DNA of 64,000 bases from Clostridia bacterium. Its GTDB lineage: Bacteria; Bacillota; Clostridia; UMGS1883. The position numbers were made by a program, and so were the translations under genes. This document shows, in pieces, positions 45,140-53,448 of this stretch (its first letter is position 1; each line of letters opens with the position of its first letter). The notes beneath the pieces were generated by a model. The model ran no database searches. It saw nothing but the letters and a program-made list of their open reading frames with translations, and was not told where the DNA came from. The DNA is taken from assembly GCA_017451505.1 (NCBI GenBank), contig JAFTOF010000005.1, positions 1 through 64,000 of the forward strand. Direction: 5' to 3'.

Positions 45140-46492
45140 ATGTCAGAAAACAGAGATGCAGTTCTCAGCGAAATGCTTGTAAGTCTTATCCGTGGGAAGA
45201 AATACGCTTCCGTACGTGATGCAATGGAAACAATGCATGCTGCCGATATTGCGGCAGCACTGGGGGACTGTACAAAAGAACAGGTGCCGCTTTTATTCAG
45301 ATTACTACCCAAGGAGCTTGCGGCAGAAACCTTTTCCCAAATGGAGGAGGACAAAAAGGAGCTTTTGATTCAAAGCTTCAGTGACAGCGAACTTAAAGAA
45401 GTGGTTGACGAACTGTATGTGGACGATGCTGTTGACCTAGTTGAAGAAATGCCAGCAAGTGTTGTCAAAAGAATATTAAGGCAGGCAGACCCCGAAAAAA
45501 GAAAGCTTATAAATGAAATTTTAAAATATCCTGAGGACAGTGCAGGAAGCATCATGACTACCGAGTATGTCAGCCTCAGACCTGATATGACGGTGGAAGA
45601 CGCTATAAAGAGGATAAGAAGAACAGGTGTGGACAAGGAAACCATTAATACCTGCTATGTAACGGACAACAACCGTAAGCTTATCGGTATAGTTACGGTT
45701 CGTACGCTTCTTCTTGCAGAGGAAACGGATATTATGCAGGATATTATGACTGAGGACGTGATTTCTGCCCTCACTACCGATGACAGGGAAAAGGTTTCCT
45801 TGGATTTCGTAAAATATGACTTTTCCGCAATGCCCGTTGTAGATGAGGAAAACCGCCTTGTGGGTATTGTGACGATTGACGACGTAATTGATGTTTTGCA
45901 GGAGGAAACCACGGAAGATATTGAAAAGATGGGTGCTATCACACCTCTTGAAAAGCCATATCTTAAAACGGGAGCTTTGGAAATATTCAAAAGCCGTATC
46001 CCGTGGCTTCTCATACTTATGTTTTCCGCAACCTTTACAGGGGGAATTATCTCCTATTATGAGAGTGCCCTGACGGGATTTCCCGTGCTTATTGCAAGTA
46101 TTCCCATGCTTATGGCGACAGGCGGCAACTGTGGAAGTCAGGCGTCAGTTACCGTGATTCGAGGACTTTCAATAGGTGAAATAGAGTTTTCGGATGTACT
46201 GCGGGTTGTGTGGAAGGAAATCCGTGTAGCACTTCTTTGCGGAATTACACTGGCACTCCTGAATTTTCTGTTTCTTATTTTTGTCAGCGGGCAAAGTGTG
46301 GCAGTAGCGGCGGTAATTTGCCTTACACTGCTTTCAACGGTTACTGCGGCAAAAGCCGTAGGCTGTGTGCTTCCTATGGTTGCAAGCAAAATCGGATTTG
46401 ACCCCGCAGTAATGGCAAGTCCGTTCATTACCACAATCATAGATGCTTTATCACTGATAATTTATGTTAATATAGCAATGAGTTTATTATAA
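45140..46492 (+). CDS. mgtE: Magnesium transporter MgtE
   Basis: A 450-residue MgtE channel. It has the N-terminal superhelical domain (about 30-130, with LLPKELAAETFSQMEEDKKE), a CBS pair (about 135-255, with MTTEYVSLRPDMTVEDAI), and five membrane helices (285-450). The pore helix contains PMLMATGGNCGSQASV and the end is ALSLIIYVNIAMSLL. CBS-bound Mg2+ closes the channel at high internal Mg2+. GAGGG at 45129-45133 is its ribosome site. Length is normal. Confidence 0.96.
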   Translation: MSENRDAVLSEMLVSLIRGKKYASVRDAMETMHAADIAAALGDCTKEQVPLLFRLLPKELAAETFSQMEEDKKELLIQSFSDSELKEVVDELYVDDAVDLVEEMPASVVKRILRQADPEKRKLINEILKYPEDSAGSIMTTEYVSLRPDMTVEDAIKRIRRTGVDKETINTCYVTDNNRKLIGIVTVRTLLLAEETDIMQDIMTEDVISALTTDDREKVSLDFVKYDFSAMPVVDEENRLVGIVTIDDVIDVLQEETTEDIEKMGAITPLEKPYLKTGALEIFKSRIPWLLILMFSATFTGGIISYYESALTGFPVLIASIPMLMATGGNCGSQASVTVIRGLSIGEIEFSDVLRVVWKEIRVALLCGITLALLNFLFLIFVSGQSVAVAAVICLTLLSTVTAAKAVGCVLPMVASKIGFDPAVMASPFITTIIDALSLIIYVNIAMSLL

Positions 46493-46494
46493 AG

Positions 46495-46562
46495 AAGAAG
46501 CGTGCCGCTTCACCCTCGTCGCGTATCTGCTTGGCGTTGACATAGTTGCACGCGTCTTAGTT
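46495..46562. other. Short GC-rich non-coding tract downstream of mgtE
   Basis: This stretch is visibly richer in G+C than both flanks. It starts with the small hairpin GAAGCG-TGC-CGCTTC (46498-46512) and continues through CGTCGCGTATCTGCTTGGCG to CACGCGTC. On the minus strand it holds a 19-codon open frame starting MSTPSRYATRV without a clear ribosome site. It looks like a dispersed intergenic repeat copy, but no second copy is in this window. Confidence 0.4.
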
Positions 46563-46589
46563 TTATGTAATTTCCTATACGTTAAAAAC

Positions 46590-46625
46590 AGGGGGTGTAA
46601 AAAACGAGTTTTTTACACCCCCTTT
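46590..46625 (+). terminator. Intrinsic terminator upstream of uvrC
   Basis: AGGGGGTGTAAAAAAC pairs with GTTTTTTACACCCCCT around GA, followed by TT. It ends transcription from the mgtE side. The uvrC ribosome site lies just downstream (ATGGAGAAATAATT). Confidence 0.85.
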
Positions 46626-46644
46626 CGGCAATGGAGAAATAATT

Positions 46645-48483
46645 ATGAACGATGTTATAAGAGAAAAACTTGATAAATTGCCTAAAAAGCCGGGCGTCTA
46701 TATGATGAAGGACGGTGCAGGAAGAATTATCTATGTGGGAAAGGCAAAAATTCTTCGTAACCGTGTCCGCCAATATTTCCAAAGTGGGGCAAATCATAGC
46801 CCCAAAACGCAGGTGATGGTATCGAAAATACACGACCTTGATTATATCATCTGTGACAGCGAAATGGAGGCACTTGTTCTTGAATCAAATCTTATCAAAG
46901 AGAACAAGCCACGATACAATATTCTTCTTAAGGATGATAAGCACTACCCCTACATCAAAATAACAATGAACGAGGAATACCCCCGAATGCTTTTTGTCCG
47001 CAGAATTGAAAATGACGGTGCTAAATATTTCGGACCTTATCCAAGCGGGTATTCCATCAAGGAAACAATGGAGCTTTTGAAAAATATTTTTCTTTTACCC
47101 CATTGCAGAAAGCAGTTTCCGCGTGATTTAAAAAAGGAACGCCCGTGTCTTTACTACTCAATGGGACGATGCTCGGGCATCTGTCAGGGAAATATCTCAT
47201 CATCGGAATATAAAAAAATATTTAAGAGCATCATAGGCTTTCTTGAGGGTAAGGATGAGGAAGTAGCTAATGCATTGGAAGAAGAAATGCAGGAGGCTTC
47301 CCGAAACCTTGAATTTGAGCGTGCAGCCCTTCTTCGTGACCGAGCCGCATCGGTAAGAAAACTTGGAGAGAGGCAAAAGGTTATCACCGACAGCGTTGGT
47401 GATATAGATGTAATCGCAGTTGCATCAGAGGATTCGCTTTCCTCGGCAGAGGTGTTTTATATTCGTGGAGGAAGGCTTATCGGGCGTGACAGCTTTGATT
47501 TATCAGGCTCGGTAAATCAGGAGCCGCGTCAGCTTCTGACGGAATTTGTGCCGCATTTTTACAGCCGTGACAATTACATTCCCGAAACAATACTCCTTTC
47601 TCATTATATTGATGATTTGGAGGCGGTGGAGGCATACCTTACAGAGAAGCGAGGTAAGCGTACGCATATAAAAGTTCCTGTCCGTGGTGGTAATAAAAAG
47701 ACGGTGGATATGGCATATAATAATGCACTTAAGAATATTGAGAATTATAAGACTGTGCAGGTAAAGGAAAAGCTTCGTCAGCAATCGGTTACTTCATTAT
47801 CCGAGCTTTTAGGGCTTGAAGTGATTCCCGACCGTATTGAATCCTATGATATTTCTCATATATCTGGAAGTGACAGCGTTGCGTCAATGATTGTCTTTGA
47901 AAACGGAAAAAGTGCAAGGAAAGAGTACCGCCGTTTTAAAATAAAGACCGTAGAGGGTGCAAACGATACCGCATCACTCCGTGAAGTGCTTTTCCGCCGC
48001 TTTACGCATGAAGAGCGTAAGGGGGACGGGAAATTCAGTAAGCTCCCCGATTTGATACTGCTTGACGGAGGAGTGGGGCAGCTTAACGCAATTAAAGCTC
48101 TTTTTGCACAATTGGGAATTGACATCCCCGTTTTCGGCATGGTTAAGGACGATAATCATCGTACCCGTTCACTTTTAGGGGAAGAGGGGGAGGTATATCT
48201 TAACCCCGTCAGCTCTGTTTTTAACCTTGTGGCGAATATTCAGGAGGAGGTTCACCGCTTCGCAATCGAGTATCATAGAAGCCTTCACCGAAAAAACACC
48301 ATAGAAAGCGAGCTTGAAAAGATTGTGGGGATTGGAAAGCAAAAAAGAATAGCACTGCTTTCCCATTTTAAAAGCATAGGCAAAATAAAAACCGCCTCAA
48401 TAAATGATTTGGCGGCGGTAAAGGGCATCAGCCTTAAAAATGCAGAGGATATAAAAACATATTTTAGAACAAAAGGAGAGTAA
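46645..48483 (+). CDS. uvrC: Excinuclease ABC subunit C
   Basis: A 612-residue nucleotide-excision repair nuclease that makes both incisions with UvrA/UvrB. It has the N-terminal GIY-YIG domain (KKPGVYMMKDGAGRIIYVGK), a UvrB-interacting UVR segment near residues 205-235, the central RNase H-like endonuclease domain (DRIESYDISHISGSDSVASM, then DLILLDGGVGQLNAI), and a C-terminal helix-hairpin-helix pair. The stop codon lies within its own terminator stem. Confidence 0.97.
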   Translation: MNDVIREKLDKLPKKPGVYMMKDGAGRIIYVGKAKILRNRVRQYFQSGANHSPKTQVMVSKIHDLDYIICDSEMEALVLESNLIKENKPRYNILLKDDKHYPYIKITMNEEYPRMLFVRRIENDGAKYFGPYPSGYSIKETMELLKNIFLLPHCRKQFPRDLKKERPCLYYSMGRCSGICQGNISSSEYKKIFKSIIGFLEGKDEEVANALEEEMQEASRNLEFERAALLRDRAASVRKLGERQKVITDSVGDIDVIAVASEDSLSSAEVFYIRGGRLIGRDSFDLSGSVNQEPRQLLTEFVPHFYSRDNYIPETILLSHYIDDLEAVEAYLTEKRGKRTHIKVPVRGGNKKTVDMAYNNALKNIENYKTVQVKEKLRQQSVTSLSELLGLEVIPDRIESYDISHISGSDSVASMIVFENGKSARKEYRRFKIKTVEGANDTASLREVLFRRFTHEERKGDGKFSKLPDLILLDGGVGQLNAIKALFAQLGIDIPVFGMVKDDNHRTRSLLGEEGEVYLNPVSSVFNLVANIQEEVHRFAIEYHRSLHRKNTIESELEKIVGIGKQKRIALLSHFKSIGKIKTASINDLAAVKGISLKNAEDIKTYFRTKGE

Positions 48484-48514
48484 AAAAGCTCAGCTTTTTT
48501 ACTCTCCTTTTTTC
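48471..48514 (+). terminator. Terminator overlapping the uvrC stop
   Basis: A 19-bp perfect stem: AAAAGGAGAGTAAAAAAGC (48471-48489), loop TCA, complement to 48511, then T-rich sequence. The uvrC TAA (48481-48483) is in the 5' arm. It also faces the convergent murC and may serve both genes. Confidence 0.9.
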
Positions 48515-48522
48515 AAACCTAT

Positions 48523-49896
48523 TTATTCATTGTGAGAAAGGAGTATATCTCCGACCTTATAAACATCGCCTGCACCCATTGTAATTACAATGTCGCCACG
48601 CTTTGCATGTGCTTTAATAAATTCTGCAGATTCCTGAAAGGTCTTTTTGTATACGGCATTGGGAATGGCATTTGCAAGCTGCTGGGCACTGACAAGCCCT
48701 GTGTCAGCTTCACGTGCCGCATAGATATCCGTTATTATAATATTTGCTCCGCTTTCGGAAAGGACCTTTACAAAATCATCAAAGAAATTATAAGTTCTCG
48801 TATATGTGTGGGGCTGGAAAAGACACCATACATTGTTATATTTCATGTCCCGTGCGGCACTTAATGTAGCAGCTATTTCCGTGGGATGATGAGCATAATC
48901 ATCAACAACCATGATTCCGCCCATAATGCCCCTTGTTTCAAAACGGCGGTGCGTACCTCCGAAACGGTAAAGACAGTCGCATATATTATCGGTATCAAGC
49001 CCTAAATAGTCTGCCGTTGCAAATGCTGCCAGTGCGTCATAAACGTTGTGTACACCGGGAACACAAAGACGGATTTTTCCGACGGGATTTCCCTTTTTGC
49101 AAACGGTAAAAGTATAATGGTTATATCCGTTATGCGTCATATTGTCAATAGTATAATCAAAATCGCCGTGTATTCCGAAAGTGATTATCTTGCGGTCGAT
49201 ACCTGACACAGCTTTGAGAACATTTTTATCCTCGCCGTTAATTATAAGTGCACCGTCATCAGGCGTAAGAAGTGCAAGTGCTCTGAATGTATCTATAATA
49301 TGATCCAAATCACGGAAATAATCAAGGTGATCTGCCTCAATATTTGTGATAACCGATATTTTGGGGAAGAATCTCAGGAAGCTTTGATGATACTCACAGG
49401 CTTCTGCAATAAAGAATTCCTTTCCGCCTATATGTGCATTACCGCGGATAATATCCAATTCTCCGCCTACGGTGACTGTAGGATTCTTACCGCATTCCAT
49501 GAAAATATGGGTAAGCATTCCCGAAGTGGTTGTCTTTCCGTGAGTTCCGCTGATGCAAATAGGGCAGTCATACTCTTTCATAATAATGCCAAGCATTTGT
49601 GCACGGTCTATTTGTGTGATTTCCAATTCCTTCGCACGAACACGCTCAGGATTATTTTCAGCGATAGCGGCACTGTATACAACCAGGTCGCAACCACGGA
49701 TATTGTCTGCATCGTGTCCTATATACACAGTAATTCCCATTGAAACCAATTTTTCGGTGAGGGCAGAGGAGGACCTGTCAGAACCCGAAACAATGCATCC
49801 CTCGTTAAGGAGCATTTGGGCAATACCCGACATACTTACTCCGCCGATGCCTATTAAATGAACGTGCATACCCTTTTTAATGGTAATATTGCTCAA
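48523..49896 (-). CDS. murC: UDP-N-acetylmuramate--L-alanine ligase
   Basis: A 457-residue Mur ligase adding L-Ala to UDP-MurNAc in peptidoglycan synthesis. It has the N-terminal Rossmann motif HLIGIGGVSMSGIAQMLL, the ATP loop ISGTHGKTTTSGML (about residue 110), FIAEACEYHQSFL, and VVDDYAHHPTEIAATL near residue 340. TTG 49896 gives about 8 nt spacing from AAAGGCGAG (49913-49905). GTG 49905 is in frame but touches that site. It is divergent from spoVG. Confidence 0.95.
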   Translation of the reverse strand: MSNITIKKGMHVHLIGIGGVSMSGIAQMLLNEGCIVSGSDRSSSALTEKLVSMGITVYIGHDADNIRGCDLVVYSAAIAENNPERVRAKELEITQIDRAQMLGIIMKEYDCPICISGTHGKTTTSGMLTHIFMECGKNPTVTVGGELDIIRGNAHIGGKEFFIAEACEYHQSFLRFFPKISVITNIEADHLDYFRDLDHIIDTFRALALLTPDDGALIINGEDKNVLKAVSGIDRKIITFGIHGDFDYTIDNMTHNGYNHYTFTVCKKGNPVGKIRLCVPGVHNVYDALAAFATADYLGLDTDNICDCLYRFGGTHRRFETRGIMGGIMVVDDYAHHPTEIAATLSAARDMKYNNVWCLFQPHTYTRTYNFFDDFVKVLSESGANIIITDIYAAREADTGLVSAQQLANAIPNAVYKKTFQESAEFIKAHAKRGDIVITMGAGDVYKVGDILLSHNE

Positions 49897-49953
49897 AAAA
49901 ATCACTCGCCTTTATATAAAAGTAGTAAATTCATAAAAAAATTAATTTTTTTG

Positions 49954-49982
49954 TTGAAATAACATTCATTATTTGATATTAT
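49954..49982 (+). promoter_or_regulatory. Promoter of the spoVG operon
   Basis: TTGAAA at 49954-49959, 17-nt spacer, TATTAT at 49977-49982, about 72 nt before spoVG. In B. subtilis spoVG is SigH-dependent; the elements here read as SigA-like. Confidence 0.65.
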
Positions 49983-50053
49983 ACATATTAGGGAAAAAAA
50001 TCAATAGAAAAATGAAAAAAATTTGAAAAAATTCATTTTCGGAGGGAAAAAGT

Positions 50054-50335
50054 ATGCAAATCACAGACATTAAGGTGAGAAAAGTTTCACAGGAAGGAAA
50101 AATGAAGGCTGTTGTCTCTGTTACCTTCGATGATGTCTTTGTAGTGCATGACATCAAGGTAATCGAAGGAAAAGAAAAGCTTTTTGCGGCAATGCCCAGC
50201 AGAAAGTCAGCTGACGGCACATACAGAGATATCGTACATCCGATTACTTCGGAAATGCGTGAACAGCTTCAGAATGCTATTCTTGCAAAGTATGAGGAAT
50301 TTCTCGCCACAGAAGCAGAAGAGACAGCTGAGTAA
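50054..50335 (+). CDS. spoVG: Septation/sporulation regulator SpoVG
   Basis: A 93-residue SpoVG, a small nucleic-acid-binding regulator of septation and sporulation. [20 protein letters not shown], the segment [20 protein letters not shown] and [15 protein letters not shown] are diagnostic. GGAGGGAAAAA precedes ATG 50054. It leads the conserved run spoVG-glmU-prs-pth-mfd; a hairpin after it may reduce read-through. Confidence 0.96.
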   Translation: MQITDIKVRKVSQEGKMKAVVSVTFDDVFVVHDIKVIEGKEKLFAAMPSRKSADGTYRDIVHPITSEMREQLQNAILAKYEEFLATEAEETAE

Positions 50336-50348
50336 TTCAAAATGACCG

Positions 50349-50373
50349 GGCAAGCTTGTTTGCTTGCCTTTTT
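50349..50373 (+). terminator. Intrinsic terminator/attenuator between spoVG and glmU
   Basis: GGCAAGC-N6-GCTTGCC followed by TTTTT at 50369-50373. It is a short stem, so it probably gives partial termination. Confidence 0.75.
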
Positions 50374-50437
50374 GACTTTAACGGAGATTTGAACCCTGTG
50401 GGGGAGATTCTTCTTTGACATAGAAGGGATGATATTA

Positions 50438-51802
50438 ATGGCAGAATTTTCAGCGCTTATTCTCGCAGCGGGCGAAGGTAAACGTATGAAGAGTATGAAG
50501 TCGAAAGTTGTTCATAAGGTATGCGGAAAGGAAATGGTAAACCGCGTTCTTGACAGTGCCCTTTCAGCGGGTGCGGTGCAGGCACAGGTTGTAATCGGTC
50601 ATTGTGCCGACATGGTGAAAGACGCCGTGGGTGAGCGTGCCAGCTTTGTGTACCAGCATGAGCAGAAGGGAACAGGTCATGCTGTAATGCAGGCACGAGC
50701 GTTTTTGGAAGAAAGCGAGCATGTCTGTGTGCTTACAGGTGATACTCCTCTCATTTCAGAGCAAACGCTTCGTGAAGCAATGCGTGTGCATACGGAGAAT
50801 AATAATGATGTGACAGTGCTTACCGCTGATTTTTCAAATCCATACGGATATGGAAGAATTATCAGAAAAGAGGACGGCACGGTACTGAAAATCGTTGAAC
50901 ATAAGGATGCAAGCGAAGAAGAACTCAAGGTTACTGAAATCAATTCGGGAATGTATTTCTTCAAGGCAAAGAGCCTTTTAAATGCTCTTGACTCGATTAC
51001 TGATAATAACGCACAGGGAGAGTATTATCTTACCGATGCACTGGAAATTATCTGCCGTGACGGAGGAAAGGCAGGTGCATACATTGTCAGCGATTGCGAT
51101 GAAATAATGGGAATCAATGACCGTGTGCAGCTTTCTGTGGGTGAGAAAATCATGCGCAGAAAAATCAACGAAAAGTATATGCTCTCCGGCGTAACAATTA
51201 TTGATCCCGACAATACATATATATGTGACGAAGCAGTTATTGGTACGGATACGGTTATTTATCCCGGCACGGTAATAGAGGGAAAGTGTGTCATCGGTAA
51301 AAACGTGTATATAGGCCCTAACTGCAAGCTGACGAATGCCGCTATCGGCGATGAAACCGACATCAATATTTCCACCATAACAGACAGCACGATAGGCTGC
51401 CGTACCCACGTGGGTCCCTACGCGTATGTGCGTCCGGGCTGCAATGTTGGTGATGAGTGTAAGGTCGGCGACTTTGTTGAACTTAAAAAGGCAATTATAG
51501 GAAACGGAACGAAGCTTTCGCATCTTACCTATGTGGGTGACGCGGAGGTAGGAAGTAAGGTTAACTTTGGTTGCGGTACGGTAGTTGTCAATTACGACGG
51601 TAAAAACAAGTATAAAACAATTATCAAGGATAACGCCTTTATAGGCTGCAATTCCAATCTTGTTTCACCCGTTACGGTGAACGAAGGTGCTTATATTGCG
51701 GCAGGCTCAACCATAACCGACGAAGTTCCCAAGGATGCTCTTGCTATCGCGCGTGCACGCCAGGTCGTTAAAGAGAACTGGAACGACAGACGAAAGAAAT
51801 AA
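50438..51802 (+). CDS. glmU: Bifunctional GlmU (UDP-GlcNAc synthesis)
   Basis: A 454-residue enzyme that acetylates glucosamine-1-phosphate and then makes UDP-GlcNAc. The N-terminal uridylyltransferase has [20 protein letters not shown] and VLTGDTPLI. The C-terminal half (from about residue 250) is a left-handed β-helix with [20 protein letters not shown] and the acetyltransferase residues in [19 protein letters not shown] at 50422-50429 fits ATG 50438 rather than ATG 50429. Confidence 0.96.
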   Translation: MAEFSALILAAGEGKRMKSMKSKVVHKVCGKEMVNRVLDSALSAGAVQAQVVIGHCADMVKDAVGERASFVYQHEQKGTGHAVMQARAFLEESEHVCVLTGDTPLISEQTLREAMRVHTENNNDVTVLTADFSNPYGYGRIIRKEDGTVLKIVEHKDASEEELKVTEINSGMYFFKAKSLLNALDSITDNNAQGEYYLTDALEIICRDGGKAGAYIVSDCDEIMGINDRVQLSVGEKIMRRKINEKYMLSGVTIIDPDNTYICDEAVIGTDTVIYPGTVIEGKCVIGKNVYIGPNCKLTNAAIGDETDINISTITDSTIGCRTHVGPYAYVRPGCNVGDECKVGDFVELKKAIIGNGTKLSHLTYVGDAEVGSKVNFGCGTVVVNYDGKNKYKTIIKDNAFIGCNSNLVSPVTVNEGAYIAAGSTITDEVPKDALAIARARQVVKENWNDRRKK

Positions 51803-51834
51803 TTTTTAATATATACATACGGAGGAATGTCAAA

Positions 51835-52791
51835 ATGATATCACACGGAAAAAACATCAAGATTTTTGCGGCAAATTCAAATCCCAAGCTTGCCGAGGAA
51901 ATCGCAGGAAAGCTCAATCTTACTTTGGGTGAGTCCAAGGTTGGTCTTTTCTCTGACGGAGAAATCTTTGTAAACATCGGCGAAACAGTCCGCGGAAGCG
52001 ACGTTTTCGTAGTTCAGTCTACAAGTGCTCCTGTAAACGACAATCTTATGGAAATGCTTATTATGATTGATGCGTTTAAGAGAGCATCTGCAGGAAGAAT
52101 TACTGCCGTAATGCCCTATTTCGGATATGCCCGTCAGGATAGAAAGGCAAAGGCAAGAGATCCGATCAGTGCAAAGCTTGTTGCAGACCTTATTGCAGAA
52201 GCAGGTGCGGACAGAGTTCTTACAATGGACCTTCACGCAGCACAGATTCAGGGCTTTTTCAATATCCCTGTTGACCATCTCTTGGGTGTGCCGATTTTAG
52301 CTCCGTATTTCATGGAAAAGTTCAAGGATGATATGGATGATATAGTAGTAGTATCTCCCGACTTTGGTAGCGTTACTCGTGCAAGAAACTTTGCACAGAA
52401 GCTTAATGCTCCTATTGCAATTATTGACAAACGTCGTCCTAAGCCCAACGTTAGTGAGGTTATGAATATTATCGGTGAAGTTAAGGGCAAAAAGGTTATC
52501 TTGGTTGATGATATGATTGATACAGCAGGAACAATCGTTCATGCTGCACAGGCTCTTGTAGACAAGGGTGCTACAGAGGTATATGCTTGCTGTACACATC
52601 CTGTTCTCAGTGGCCCTGCTATCGAAAGACTCGAAGCAAGTCCCATTCAGGAACTTGTTTGTCTTAACACAATAGAGCTTCCTCCCGAAAAGATTATGAA
52701 GAAGACAAAGATACTCAGCGTAGCTCCTATTTTTGCAGAAGCTATTGAGCGTATCTACGAAGACGTTTCAGTAAGTCCTCTCTTTACATAA
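51835..52791 (+). CDS. prs: Ribose-phosphate pyrophosphokinase
   Basis: A 318-residue PRPP synthetase transferring pyrophosphate from ATP to ribose-5-phosphate. It has the [16 protein letters not shown] start region, the ATP/flexible loop around [40 protein letters not shown], and the PRPP loop [12 protein letters not shown]. The ribosome site GGAGG lies 6-7 nt before ATG 51835. The length is standard. Confidence 0.97.
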   Translation: MISHGKNIKIFAANSNPKLAEEIAGKLNLTLGESKVGLFSDGEIFVNIGETVRGSDVFVVQSTSAPVNDNLMEMLIMIDAFKRASAGRITAVMPYFGYARQDRKAKARDPISAKLVADLIAEAGADRVLTMDLHAAQIQGFFNIPVDHLLGVPILAPYFMEKFKDDMDDIVVVSPDFGSVTRARNFAQKLNAPIAIIDKRRPKPNVSEVMNIIGEVKGKKVILVDDMIDTAGTIVHAAQALVDKGATEVYACCTHPVLSGPAIERLEASPIQELVCLNTIELPPEKIMKKTKILSVAPIFAEAIERIYEDVSVSPLFT

Positions 52792-52823
52792 TCATTGTAA
52801 AAAAGAAGATAATAAAAGTACTT

Positions 52824-52857
52824 ACAATGCCGCCCCGAAATCTCGTGGCGGCATTGT
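52824..52857 (+). other. Hairpin between prs and pth
   Basis: ACAATGCCGCC (52824-52834) pairs perfectly with GGCGGCATTGT (52847-52857). There is no following T-run, so it is more likely an RNA-stability or processing hairpin than a terminator. Confidence 0.6.
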
Positions 52858-52881
52858 GGAATGCAAAAAAGGAGTATAGCC

Positions 52882-53445
52882 ATGCATCTGATAGTAGGTT
52901 TGGGAAATCCCGGTCGTGAATATGAAAAGACAAGGCATAATGTAGGATTTATTGCTATGGACTACCTTGCAGAGCAAATCGGAGTTAAGATGACAAAGAT
53001 TAAGTTTAAAGGTGTCTATGGCGAGGGCTTTATAGGTACGGAAAAATGTGTGCTTTTAAAACCTCAAACCTTTATGAATTTAAGCGGGCAGAGTGTTTTG
53101 GAGGCAGCTCAATTCTATAAAATTCCTACGGAGAATATAATAGTTGTGTATGATGATGTTGCCCTTGAAGTGGGAAAGGTCAGAATCCGCCCATCGGGAA
53201 GTGCGGGCGGTCACAACGGAATGAAGAATATTATATATCTTTTAGGCAGTGACGAATTTCCCCGTGTACGCTTCGGAGTAGGTGCGCCCAAGCACGACCT
53301 TGCAGACCATGTTTTAGGACATTTTAACGAAGAAGACGGCATAGCCGTAACGCGTGCAATTAAAAAAATAGAGGACATTCTCTCCGTAATTATGAAACAG
53401 GGTATTTCGGAGGCTATGAGTAATTTTAACAACAAGGTGTTGTGA
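52882..53445 (+). CDS. pth: Peptidyl-tRNA hydrolase
   Basis: A 187-residue Pth that frees tRNA from peptidyl-tRNA dropped by ribosomes. MHLIVGLGNPGREYEKTRHN gives the catalytic His19, and LKPQTFMNLSGQSV, VYDDVALEVGKVRIRPSGSA and GGHNGMKNI are conserved. AAAAAAGGAG at 52864-52873 lies about 8 nt before ATG 52882; an in-frame ATG at 52861 overlaps the hairpin region. The stop is 3 bp before mfd. Confidence 0.96.
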   Translation: MHLIVGLGNPGREYEKTRHNVGFIAMDYLAEQIGVKMTKIKFKGVYGEGFIGTEKCVLLKPQTFMNLSGQSVLEAAQFYKIPTENIIVVYDDVALEVGKVRIRPSGSAGGHNGMKNIIYLLGSDEFPRVRFGVGAPKHDLADHVLGHFNEEDGIAVTRAIKKIEDILSVIMKQGISEAMSNFNNKVL

Positions 53446-53448
53446 TAT

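Noticed and set aside
46533-46562. TTGACA in the GC-rich tract as a uvrC promoter
   Set aside because: TTGACA is present, but the -10 at the right spacing (TTTTAT) is poor and a strong terminator follows before uvrC.
52824-52857. prs-pth hairpin as an intrinsic terminator
   Set aside because: The stem is perfect but no T-run follows, and pth needs read-through because no promoter is evident between the genes.
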